DNA from: Saccharicrinis sp963666825
GTDB lineage: Bacteria; Bacteroidota; Bacteroidia; Bacteroidales; Marinilabiliaceae
DNA length: 64,000 bases
Reading direction: 5' to 3'
NCBI GenBank assembly: GCA_963666825.2
Contig: OY763044.2
Span: 372,001 to 436,000 of the forward strand
Shown: piece after piece, positions 33,712 through 42,612 of the stretch
How the letters are laid out: each line of letters begins with the position of its first letter
How positions within the stretch are numbered: the first letter of the stretch is position 1
The notes under the pieces: generated by a model
The model's input: the letters and a program-made list of their open reading frames with translations, nothing else
Databases searched by the model: none
What the model was told of the DNA's origin: nothing
Position numbers and translations under genes: made by a program

Positions 33712-36700
33712 ATGGAGAAAGTACTATTGGGATTTTGTTTTCAGTTTATGAAACGCAATAATAATGATAAGAAATGCAGAAGAACTGTATTAATATTATT
33801 CTTGTTGTTTTTTGTAAACGTAGCTTTTACGCAAACAAAATTTAATGGTACCTATAAAAATAAAACACTTAAAGAGGTATTCACCGAAATTGAAAAAAAT
33901 AGTAATTATCATTTCTTCATCAGTGATAATTATATTAATACCAATAAAATAGTAAATATCAGTTTTGATAATAAGACGATTTCCGAAATTCTACTGGAAT
34001 TATTTGCAGAAACAAATATCAAGTTTGAAATAAAGAACAATAATTTAATTGTATTAAATACAGAGTCTCATAATAGAAAAAGAAAAATTACAGGAATAGT
34101 TTCAAATAATTCAGGTGATGTAATACCTGGAGTTACTGTTATTATTGATGGAAAGATGAGGGGTTCAATAACTGACATAAATGGGTTTTATTCATTGGAA
34201 ATTGAGGATGATTCAAATATTTTGATTTTTTCGTTTGTAGGAATGGAAAAAAAAAGTGTTGAAATCGGAGATCAATTGCGCATTGATGTCGTACTTATTG
34301 AATCATCTTTTGATATAGATGAGGTTATTGCTGTTGGTTATGGCAATATGCAAAAGAAATCTATTACCGGATCAATTTCTGATATTGGATCAAAAGATAT
34401 TGAAATGGTTCATTCTTCCACTCTTAGCTCGACTTTAGCAGGTAAAATAGCAGGTATCAGTTTTCGAATGGCAGATGGAAGACCAGGTAGTTCTGCGTCA
34501 GTTCAAATTCGAAATATGGGCTCTCCGTTGTACGTAATAGATGGATTCCAGAAAGATGTTGGTCAATTTAATAATATTTCACCCAACGATATTCAAAGTA
34601 TTTCTTTTTTAAAGGATGCATCAGCAGCAATTTATGGTGTTAGAGCAGCTAATGGAGTTATTGTAGTAACCACAAAAAGAGGTAGTCGCGACTCAAAGAA
34701 TAAAATTAATGTAAATGCATATACCGGATGGCAGAATTGGTCTCGTTTTCCTGAGACTGTGAATGCTTATGAATGGATGTTAGGAAAAGCTGATGCTGAA
34801 ATGAATTTGTATGGAAGTACAAGTATAACTCAGGAGGAACTTCAAAAGTGGAAAGAGGGTAAAGAACATGGATATAAAAGTTTTGACTGGTATGATTACA
34901 TTATAGCAAAGAATTCATCACAAACATCTATAAATGTTAGTACATCTGGGGGATCAGGAAAAATGAATTATTATTTGTCATTAACCCAATTAAATCAGAA
35001 TTCTGTTTTAGGAAATGAATTTTCTTTTGGACGTACAAATATTCAATCAAATTTAGATACCCAAGTAGGAGAACGAATTAAAGTTGGGTTACAAATTAAT
35101 GGAAGGATAGAAACACGAGACAATCCCGGTATACCTGGAACCGACGACTATTGGGCTCCAATATATGCTTTATTTCGCAACAGGCCTACAGAAAGACCTT
35201 ATGCAAATGACAATCCGGATTATATAAATGACATTGGCCATAATTCTGAAAACTGGGCGCTTTTAAATAAAGATAACTCCGGTTATTGGACTGAAAACTG
35301 GCGTGTTGTACAAATAAATCTTGATGGGGAGTATGATTTACCAGTACCCGGATTAAAGGCAAGTGCAAGATATTCTTACTATTTGGCAGATCGAGTACTG
35401 GATGGGCATGAATATACTTATGAAGCATATACCTATTACCCAAATAATCCGGAGGGAGAGCAATATCAGGTTACTTTTTCAATGCAAAATCCGTGGAGGG
35501 AACGAGGTACTCGTAAGGTTATGGAAAATGCCTCTCAGTTTCAGTTAGATTACAGTAAGAAGATTGGATTTCATGATCTGAAGGTTACAATCGTAAATGA
35601 ACGTATTGAAAGGACAGATAAAGCAGAATGGGTGCATGCCATACCAGAAACAAATGCCTTGTCCTTGATTCAATTTAGTGATATGGATGCTTATGATGAC
35701 AGTGAATCGGAAGAGGCAAGGATTGGTTATATAGGACGTATTAATTATAATTTTAATAATAAATATTATATAGAGTTTGCAGGAAGAAAAGATGCATCCT
35801 GGAAATTCTCTCCTGATGATAGATGGGGATTATTTTATTCTGCCTCAGCCGGATGGCGAATTACTGAAGAATCTTTTGTGAAATCCCTTATTGGAGATTC
35901 TTTTATTGATTTAAAGCTCAGGGCTTCATACGGTAAGTTGGGCGATGATAATATTTCCAACTTAGGAGCATTTGATTATTTAGAAGGGTACTATTATGGA
36001 ACATCTACAGTAATAATTGACGGAAATGTTGTTACCGGAACAAGAGATAAAGGGGAGCCAATAACTAATATATCCTGGTATACAAGTAAAATTACCGATA
36101 TAGGAATTGACTATTCTATATTGAAAGGAAAAATAAATGGAGAGATAGATTATTTTAACAGGAAAAGAGATGGATTGAAAGGTAGCAAAGATGATGTGTT
36201 AGTGCCTGATGAAATAGGTTATGACCTTCCTGATGAAAATATCAATACAGATGCAATATCCGGATATGAATTTTCAATAGTTTATGGTGGCGAAATTGGT
36301 GACTTAAACTTTTCCGTAGGAGGAAGTTTTTCATATGCTCGTGAAAAATATTTGCATTCGTACAAACCTAAGTTTTCCAGTTCTTGGGACTATTATAAAT
36401 ATTCAAGTGAAGAAAGATATACCAATGTTTTTTGGGGCTATGAGGCAATAGGACAGTTTCAGTCAGTGGATCAAATCAATACTTATCCTGTAAATATTGA
36501 TGGAGAAGGTAACCAAACCTTATTACCGGGCGATATTATCTATAAGGATGTAAATAAGGATGGTAAAATTGATTACCGTGATGAACGTCCGATCGGATAT
36601 CCTACTAATAGTAATCCGATTATTAATTACGGATTTAATTTGGAAGCGAAGTATAAGAGGATTGATTTTAAAGCCAATATATCTGGAGGAGCATTGTACT

Positions 36701-37125
36701 CTTATAATCAAAGTAATGAAATGCGTTGCCCCTATTTAAATGGGGGTAATTTACTTAAGGTTTTCTACGAGGACAGATGGCACAGAGAAGATCCGTTCGA
36801 CTTGAATAGTGACTGGATTCCAGGGAAATATCCGGCATTGCGGTATAATACAGGATGGCATAGTAATTACAATAAAAATTCGACCTTCTGGTTGACTAAT
36901 GTTCATTATTTACGATTGAGAACATTGGAAATTGGCTATTCACTTCCTAAATCAATACTATCAAAAGTAGGAATTGAAAAATTCAGATTTTATGTAAATA
37001 CGTATAATCTTCTTTCGTTTGATAATTTACGGAAGACAGGTATCGATCCAGAGATTCAAAATCAGAATGGATTGCAATATCCACAGAGTAAGTTTGTTAA
37101 TTTGGGTGTAAATGTTTCATTTTAA
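33712..37125 (+). CDS. SusC-type TonB-dependent transporter with STN signalling domain
   Basis: 1137 residues. N-terminal STN domain (about 44-112; FNGTYKNKTLKEVFTEI ... NLIVLN), carboxypeptidase-regulatory-like domain (about 124-205; ITGIVSNNSGDVIPGVTV), plug (about 215-330; SLYVIDGF-like PLYVIDGF, LKDASAAIYGVRAANGVI) and a 22-strand barrel ending VNLGVNVSF. It imports oligosaccharide with SusD, driven by TonB. The STN domain links it to the FecR/ECF pair upstream, so it is both importer and sensor. The signal peptide lies behind an N-terminal extension; a start at Met13 (33748) is also possible. SusD follows after 3 bp. Confidence 0.96.
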   Translation: MEKVLLGFCFQFMKRNNNDKKCRRTVLILFLLFFVNVAFTQTKFNGTYKNKTLKEVFTEIEKNSNYHFFISDNYINTNKIVNISFDNKTISEILLELFAETNIKFEIKNNNLIVLNTESHNRKRKITGIVSNNSGDVIPGVTVIIDGKMRGSITDINGFYSLEIEDDSNILIFSFVGMEKKSVEIGDQLRIDVVLIESSFDIDEVIAVGYGNMQKKSITGSISDIGSKDIEMVHSSTLSSTLAGKIAGISFRMADGRPGSSASVQIRNMGSPLYVIDGFQKDVGQFNNISPNDIQSISFLKDASAAIYGVRAANGVIVVTTKRGSRDSKNKINVNAYTGWQNWSRFPETVNAYEWMLGKADAEMNLYGSTSITQEELQKWKEGKEHGYKSFDWYDYIIAKNSSQTSINVSTSGGSGKMNYYLSLTQLNQNSVLGNEFSFGRTNIQSNLDTQVGERIKVGLQINGRIETRDNPGIPGTDDYWAPIYALFRNRPTERPYANDNPDYINDIGHNSENWALLNKDNSGYWTENWRVVQINLDGEYDLPVPGLKASARYSYYLADRVLDGHEYTYEAYTYYPNNPEGEQYQVTFSMQNPWRERGTRKVMENASQFQLDYSKKIGFHDLKVTIVNERIERTDKAEWVHAIPETNALSLIQFSDMDAYDDSESEEARIGYIGRINYNFNNKYYIEFAGRKDASWKFSPDDRWGLFYSASAGWRITEESFVKSLIGDSFIDLKLRASYGKLGDDNISNLGAFDYLEGYYYGTSTVIIDGNVVTGTRDKGEPITNISWYTSKITDIGIDYSILKGKINGEIDYFNRKRDGLKGSKDDVLVPDEIGYDLPDENINTDAISGYEFSIVYGGEIGDLNFSVGGSFSYAREKYLHSYKPKFSSSWDYYKYSSEERYTNVFWGYEAIGQFQSVDQINTYPVNIDGEGNQTLLPGDIIYKDVNKDGKIDYRDERPIGYPTNSNPIINYGFNLEAKYKRIDFKANISGGALYSYNQSNEMRCPYLNGGNLLKVFYEDRWHREDPFDLNSDWIPGKYPALRYNTGWHSNYNKNSTFWLTNVHYLRLRTLEIGYSLPKSILSKVGIEKFRFYVNTYNLLSFDNLRKTGIDPEIQNQNGLQYPQSKFVNLGVNVSF

Positions 37126-37128
37126 CCT

Positions 37129-39045
37129 ATGGATATGCAGAATTTAATGAATAGGTTAGTTTATATATCAGTAATCACACTTCTTTTTACTTTGGGAGGT
37201 TGTAACGATAAGGATTTCCTGGATCGTGAACCAACTGATGTATTAACAGATGAGCAATTGTGGAGTGATCATACGCTAATATTGTCATTATTAGCAGATC
37301 TGTATGATCGAATCCCCGAATATCAAAGTACGCAAAACTGGTGGAACTATGCTGATTTTGATGTGGCTTTTGGATCAAGCTACGGTGATTATTGGAGAAG
37401 CAAAAACAATAATTGGGACTACAATGAATGGACTGTGGCCTGGTATGATTACTATTCTTTAATACGTGAAGTAAATTTGTTTATTCAAAAGGCCGGATTA
37501 TATCTTAAGGATAATGCGGATGCAGAAATAAAAGCCCGGTTTATTGCAGAAGGTAGATTTATAAGAGCAGCCATTTATTTTGAGATGGTTAAACGTGTAG
37601 GTGGTGTTCCATTAATTACAGAGCCTTTGGCTTATGATTTTAGCGGAGATCCTTCCTATCTGCAACATGCCAGAGCCAAGGAATATGAAATATATGATTT
37701 TATTTTATCAGAATTGGATCAAATACAAAATGATCTTCCAAATGATGTTGATATAAAAAGCCGGGCTACTCAAGGACTTGTTTTAGCAATGAAATCCAGG
37801 GCTGCTTTATATGCTGCTTCTATAGCAAAATATGGAACAACAACACCTGAAGTTTCATTACCAGGAGAAGAAGTAGGTATTGAATCTTCAAAGGCTGATT
37901 TGTATTATCAAAAAGCCCTTTCAGCCTGTGAACAGTTATTAGATCCATCAAAATACTCTTATGCTCTTTACCAGGAGAATAATGAAGATTTGTCTGATAA
38001 TTTTGCTAGTTTGTTTATAAAGAAAAACAACAATAATGAAGTCATCTTTGTTAAGGATTTTAAATTGCAAAGTGGAAAAACCGTTAATTATACTGTTGAA
38101 AATCAACCTTGGTCAGGTACTGAGGATCTGGAAGGAGGACGTTTAAATCCATCATTAAATCTGGTGCAATCCTTTGAAATGTTGGATAATACATTTCAAA
38201 CCTTTCATACACAGGACGAAAATGGGAATTACTTATTTTTTAGTGATCCCATTGAAATGTTTGAGGGAAGAGATGCCCGTTTGAAAGGAACAGTATTGGT
38301 TCCCGGTTCTCAATTTAAGGGAAAAGATGTTGATATATGGGCAGGATATGTTTTAGCAGATGGTTCAATTATTACAGGAGATACATATGCACAGTTTAAA
38401 AAATTACCAGGTGAAGAAGTTGAAGTTCAGGTTGTAGGTAAAGATGGCCCCATCAATGGTTTGGAATTTTCAGCTCAGACAGGATTTTACTGCAGGAAGT
38501 ATTTAGATCCGGCAACGGGTTCAGGACAGAGAGGCTTAAGAAGTGAAACGTGGTGGATTCGTTACCGTCTGGCAGAAGTATATTTAAATGCAGCTGAAGC
38601 TTCCTTTGAATTAGGAAAACTCACGAAAGCAGCAGAATTTCTGAATGAGGTAAGGCAACGTGCGGGTTTTACAAAAGATTTACGCGAAGATGAGATAACT
38701 TTTGATCGTATTGTTCATGAGCGTAAAGTAGAATTGGCATTTGAAGGTCATATTTTATGGGATATGAAACGTTGGAGATTGGCTCATAAAGTATGGAATG
38801 GAGAAATGCAACCATTGACAGACAAACCATGGAAAGCAGATGAAGTAAGTAACCGTGTTTTCGGATTATGGCCATATAAGTATTGTGATCCGGGAAATGA
38901 AAATGATGGTAAATATTTGTTTGAGCAGGTTGTTCCGGCAGAAGTAACAGGTGCGGATTATTTTAGATTAGGAAATTATTACTCAAGAATATCAGATGAT
39001 GTATTGAGTAAGAATCCATTACTTGTTAAAAATCCAAATCAATAA
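37129..39045 (+). CDS. SusD/RagB-family glycan-binding lipoprotein
   Basis: 638 residues. Lipobox LGGC (Cys25) and FLDREPTDVLTDEQLW, a typical SusD N-terminus. TPR-like helices follow (FIAEGRFIRAAIYFEMVKRVGGVPLITEP), and the C-terminal signature is VHERKVELAFEGHILWDMKRW. It is the outer-membrane lid of the SusC encoded 3 bp upstream, with translational coupling likely. It binds the mannan-derived oligosaccharide imported by the pair (ligand inferred from GH76/GH125/GH38 neighbours). Confidence 0.96.
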   Translation: MDMQNLMNRLVYISVITLLFTLGGCNDKDFLDREPTDVLTDEQLWSDHTLILSLLADLYDRIPEYQSTQNWWNYADFDVAFGSSYGDYWRSKNNNWDYNEWTVAWYDYYSLIREVNLFIQKAGLYLKDNADAEIKARFIAEGRFIRAAIYFEMVKRVGGVPLITEPLAYDFSGDPSYLQHARAKEYEIYDFILSELDQIQNDLPNDVDIKSRATQGLVLAMKSRAALYAASIAKYGTTTPEVSLPGEEVGIESSKADLYYQKALSACEQLLDPSKYSYALYQENNEDLSDNFASLFIKKNNNNEVIFVKDFKLQSGKTVNYTVENQPWSGTEDLEGGRLNPSLNLVQSFEMLDNTFQTFHTQDENGNYLFFSDPIEMFEGRDARLKGTVLVPGSQFKGKDVDIWAGYVLADGSIITGDTYAQFKKLPGEEVEVQVVGKDGPINGLEFSAQTGFYCRKYLDPATGSGQRGLRSETWWIRYRLAEVYLNAAEASFELGKLTKAAEFLNEVRQRAGFTKDLREDEITFDRIVHERKVELAFEGHILWDMKRWRLAHKVWNGEMQPLTDKPWKADEVSNRVFGLWPYKYCDPGNENDGKYLFEQVVPAEVTGADYFRLGNYYSRISDDVLSKNPLLVKNPNQ

Positions 39046-39053
39046 AAACAGCT

Positions 39054-39758
39054 ATGATGGATAAACTAAAATCAATAATATTTTTAGGAATAGTTGTTTT
39101 ACTCTTGTCTTCATGTAAATATGATAACTATTCAGAACCAAACTCACGGCTTCATGGAAGTATTGTTTATAATGGTGAACCAATAAATGTAAGCGCCAAT
39201 TGTATTGAAATAGAGTTGTGGGAGCCAGGTTGGCAAAAAAGTGCTCCTATTTATATGGCTGTAGATCAGGATGGATCTTTTTCTGCGAGTTTATTCAATA
39301 CAACTTATAAACTAATTATACCTTCACATCAGGGACCATTCAGATGTCTTACAAATTCTTTAACTAATTCGGATACAATTATTGTAGAGGTAAATGGTGA
39401 TAAAGATTTTGATATTGAAGTAGAGCCATACTATAATCTTAAAAATACAACTTTTTCAATTACAGGAAGAGAACTTAGTGCATCATTTGGATTAGAGCAA
39501 ATAGTTACAGATGGAGATGCCCGTACTATCGATAAGGTAAGTCTTTATATAAATAAAACCCAATTCGTAGATTTTCAATGGAAGGTTGCAGATGTGTCAA
39601 TGGAAGGATCTGAAATTGAAAATATGTCATTGATTGAAATGACTTTAACAGTGCCGGATTTTATACCAATGCAAGATTATGTTTTTGCCAGGGTTGGTGT
39701 GAAAATTTCAGGAAAAGAAGATTTGATATTTTCAGATATTCAGAGGATTACACTGTAG
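39054..39758 (+). CDS. DUF3823-type surface lipoprotein (SusE-position glycan-binding protein)
   Basis: 234 residues. Lipobox LSSC (Cys21). Two beta-sandwich domains: an N-terminal transthyretin-like part (SRLHGSIVYNGEPINV ... IELWEPGW, with DGSFSASLFNTTYKLIIP), characteristic of DUF3823, and a C-terminal Ig-like part (from about 130). DUF3823 proteins follow SusC/SusD pairs in Bacteroidota and are thought to help bind glycan at the surface. It lies 8 bp after the SusD stop, so same operon. Confidence 0.85.
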   Translation: MMDKLKSIIFLGIVVLLLSSCKYDNYSEPNSRLHGSIVYNGEPINVSANCIEIELWEPGWQKSAPIYMAVDQDGSFSASLFNTTYKLIIPSHQGPFRCLTNSLTNSDTIIVEVNGDKDFDIEVEPYYNLKNTTFSITGRELSASFGLEQIVTDGDARTIDKVSLYINKTQFVDFQWKVADVSMEGSEIENMSLIEMTLTVPDFIPMQDYVFARVGVKISGKEDLIFSDIQRITL

Positions 39759-39791
39759 TTAGTTTTTGGAAATAATGTTGTTTTGGTCGTT

Positions 39792-39808
39792 TGACAGAGT
39801 ATCTGTCA
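39792..39808. promoter_or_regulatory. Perfect 17-bp palindrome between DUF3823 and DUF4965 genes
   Basis: TGACAGA-GTA-TCTGTCA in the 127-bp gap. No T-run follows, so an operator or mRNA-processing hairpin is more likely than a terminator. Confidence 0.35.
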
Positions 39809-39885
39809 GGACCGATTTAGCCATTGGTATGTCAAATTTTTAACAAAAGAATAGAATACAAATTAATAATTAAAAGTAATCACAA

Positions 39886-42387
39886 ATGAAGAAAAGTAAT
39901 TTTTTTGGTGTGCTACTTATACTGATCGTTACAGGAATGATTATGACTTCCTGCCAGAAAGTAAGTAATAAGGAGCCTGTTGCTACTGAATTAAGAGCTC
40001 CTGCATACCCATTGGTAACCATTGATCCATACACAAGTGCATGGTCAAAAACTGATACCCTGTATAATGATGAGGTAAAACATTGGACCGGAAAGCCAAA
40101 TACATTGATAGGAGCTATCAGAGTGGATGAAAAAGTATACCGTTTCTTAGGTAAGGTTCAGATTGCCTTGACTCCCATCGCACCTATGGCTATGAATGAA
40201 AGATGGGAAGCATCTTATACCGAAAAGAAGCCAAAAGGAAAATGGGAAGCTGTTAAGTACGATAGCAAAGGTTGGCAACAAGGGAAAGCTGCTTTTGGAA
40301 CCAGAGATATGAATCTGTTATCGACAGTTTGGGAATCGCATGATATTTGGGTGAGAAGGGAATTTAATGTTCCAGGAAATTTATCAGACAATGATCTTTA
40401 TTTAATCTACTCTCATGATGATGTTTTTCAGTTATTTCTAAACGGAAAAGAATTGGTTAGTACTGATTATGAATGGCATAATGATGTGACAATTAAAATA
40501 AGTAAGGATTTATTGAATTTAGGTGGTAAAAACGTTATTGCTTCCCATTGCGAAAACAGAACCGGTGGAGGCTATGTTGACTTTGGTATCTATCAAAAAA
40601 GTGATCAGGGCGAAATCTTTACACAAACAGCCGAACAAAAAAGTGTAAAGATGACTGCAACTCAAACTCAGTATGAGTTTGCTTGTGGAGGCGTTGATCT
40701 GAATGTTCAATTTATATCACCACTGTTAATGGATGATTTAGATCTGTTGTCGCGTCCGGTTAACTATATTAATTACCAGGTGGTTTCAAATGATGGTAAA
40801 GAACATGATGTACAGGTTTATATAGAAACAGCAGCAGATTGGGCTGTGAATGAACCTTCACAGGAAGTGATAATTACAACAGGAAAAACTTCTGACGTGC
40901 ATTATGCAAAAGCCGGTACTACAGAACAACCTGTATTAAAAAAGAAAGGTGATGATTTAAGAATAGACTGGGGGTATTTGTATCTGGCTTCGAAAAATGA
41001 TGAATCAAATAGCATATCTATCGGTGATTATTATAAGAGTAAAGAGATGTTTATAACCAATGGTTCGACTATTCATTCTGAAGAGGAAATTATAACTGAT
41101 TTATTGGGAAATAGTTCAGCAATGGTTGCTGTAAATAATCTGGGTAAAGTATCTGCGAGACCGGTTGATGGTTATGTGATGATTGGATATGATGATTTGG
41201 AATCAATACAGTACTTTGAAGAAAATTTAAAGGCTTTATGGACGAAGAACGGAGATGTTACCATGGATGAAGCTTTAAACCTTGCTGTTGCAGAATACGA
41301 TGACATTGTCAAGAGATGTAATGACTTTGATACCCAATTATGGCATGAATGTGTAAATGCAGGTGGTAATAAATATGCAGACTTATGTGTTTTAGCTTAC
41401 AGACAAGCTATTGCAGCTCATAAGTTAGTTAAAGATAATGATGGAAATTTATTATTCCTCTCAAAAGAAAATTTCAGTAATGGTTCTATTGGTACCGTAG
41501 ATGTTACCTATCCATCCGCGCCTTTGTTTTTAAAATATAATCCTGACCTGTTAAAAGGTATGTTAAATCCTATATTTTATTATTCAGAAAGTGGAAAATG
41601 GAGAAAGCCTTTTGCAGCGCATGATGTAGGTACATATCCATTGGCTAATGGACAAACATACGGTGGAGATATGCCTGTTGAAGAATGTGGTAATATGCTT
41701 ATTTTAACAGCAGCTATTGCAAAATATGAAGGTAATGCGGATTATGCTAAAAAGCATTGGAATGTATTAACTACATGGGCAAATTACTTAGTGGAAAAAG
41801 GATTGGATCCTGAAAACCAATTGTGTACCGATGATTTTGCCGGTCATTTTGCTCACAATACAAATTTATCTGTAAAAGCAATTATGGGTATTGCCGGATA
41901 TGCTCAATTGGCCAATACTTTAGGAAAAACTGATTTGGCAAGTCAATATACTGGAGCAGCAAAAGAAATGGCATTGAAATGGTGTAGTATGGCACATGAT
42001 GGCGATCATTACCGATTAACTTTTGATAAACCAGGAACCTGGAGTCAGAAATATAATCTTGTATGGGATAAATTATTAGGATTAGGAATCTTTCCTGATG
42101 ATGTAGCCGATAAAGAAGTTGCTTATTATTTGATTATGCAAAATAGTTTTGGTTTGCCATTAGATAATAGACGAACCTATACAAAATCAGATTGGATTAT
42201 GTGGACAGCAACATTGGCTGATGATAAAGAAACATTTAAAAAGTTTATTGATCCAGTTCATAAGTTTGTAACACGAACAAAAGATCGGGTTCCAATGACA
42301 GACTGGTATGAATCTGTGAATGGAAATCAAGTAGGATTTCAGGCACGTTCTGTAGTTGGTGGCTATTTTATTAAACTTCTGGAATAA
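39886..42387 (+). CDS. DUF4964/DUF5127/DUF4965/DUF1793 lipoprotein ('glutaminase-like'), copy 1
   Basis: 833 residues. Lipobox MTSC (Cys23). DUF4964 N-terminus LRAPAYPLVTIDPYTSAWS. An inserted jelly-roll (about 105-240, with WVRREFNVPGNL and LFLNGKEL) resembles GH2-type sugar-binding domains. Then come DUF5127 and a helical DUF4965/DUF1793 part (about 490-833) with HDVGTYPLANGQ, MPVEECGNM and CTDDFAGHFAHN (Asp649, Asp650). Databases call this family glutaminase, after fungal GtaA. The barrel-like helical domain rich in conserved acids and the placement in a mannan locus make a carbohydrate-active role more likely (inference). A close paralogue is at 59708-62218. Confidence 0.85.
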   Translation: MKKSNFFGVLLILIVTGMIMTSCQKVSNKEPVATELRAPAYPLVTIDPYTSAWSKTDTLYNDEVKHWTGKPNTLIGAIRVDEKVYRFLGKVQIALTPIAPMAMNERWEASYTEKKPKGKWEAVKYDSKGWQQGKAAFGTRDMNLLSTVWESHDIWVRREFNVPGNLSDNDLYLIYSHDDVFQLFLNGKELVSTDYEWHNDVTIKISKDLLNLGGKNVIASHCENRTGGGYVDFGIYQKSDQGEIFTQTAEQKSVKMTATQTQYEFACGGVDLNVQFISPLLMDDLDLLSRPVNYINYQVVSNDGKEHDVQVYIETAADWAVNEPSQEVIITTGKTSDVHYAKAGTTEQPVLKKKGDDLRIDWGYLYLASKNDESNSISIGDYYKSKEMFITNGSTIHSEEEIITDLLGNSSAMVAVNNLGKVSARPVDGYVMIGYDDLESIQYFEENLKALWTKNGDVTMDEALNLAVAEYDDIVKRCNDFDTQLWHECVNAGGNKYADLCVLAYRQAIAAHKLVKDNDGNLLFLSKENFSNGSIGTVDVTYPSAPLFLKYNPDLLKGMLNPIFYYSESGKWRKPFAAHDVGTYPLANGQTYGGDMPVEECGNMLILTAAIAKYEGNADYAKKHWNVLTTWANYLVEKGLDPENQLCTDDFAGHFAHNTNLSVKAIMGIAGYAQLANTLGKTDLASQYTGAAKEMALKWCSMAHDGDHYRLTFDKPGTWSQKYNLVWDKLLGLGIFPDDVADKEVAYYLIMQNSFGLPLDNRRTYTKSDWIMWTATLADDKETFKKFIDPVHKFVTRTKDRVPMTDWYESVNGNQVGFQARSVVGGYFIKLLE

Positions 42388-42412
42388 GAATTTCTTTTTA
42401 ATATATCAAAGG

Positions 42413-42455
42413 GTTGCATTGGTTCTATTAAATGAGAGAACTAATGCAACTTTTT
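42413..42455 (+). terminator. Terminator after the first DUF4965 gene
   Basis: 14-bp stem GTTGCATTGGTTCT / AGAACTAATGCAAC (one G-T pair) around ATTAAATGAG, followed by TTTTTAATTTTT. Confidence 0.85.
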
Positions 42456-42503
42456 AATTTTTAATAAAAATGTAAATTTTTATTAAAAAAAATAAAAATT
42501 GAG

Positions 42504-42532
42504 TGAGTAAATAGTTTTTCATAGTTGTAATA
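42504..42532 (+). promoter_or_regulatory. Predicted ECF sigma promoter P2 (upstream of LamG protein)
   Basis: TGAGTA at 42504-42509, 15 bp, TTGTAATA at 42525-42532; preceded by AAAAATTGAG. It ends 80 bp before the ATG at 42613, directly after the preceding terminator. Confidence 0.75.
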
Positions 42533-42612
42533 TCATCAGTTAATTACCATAAATGTCTTTATAGGAGTGGTTGTTGACTTGATTAATTTTACTAACAATT
42601 AAAATTTCAACT

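Noticed and set aside
39886..42387. Calling the DUF4965 proteins glutaminases
   Set aside because: The name comes from distant fungal proteins; context and architecture do not support amide hydrolysis.
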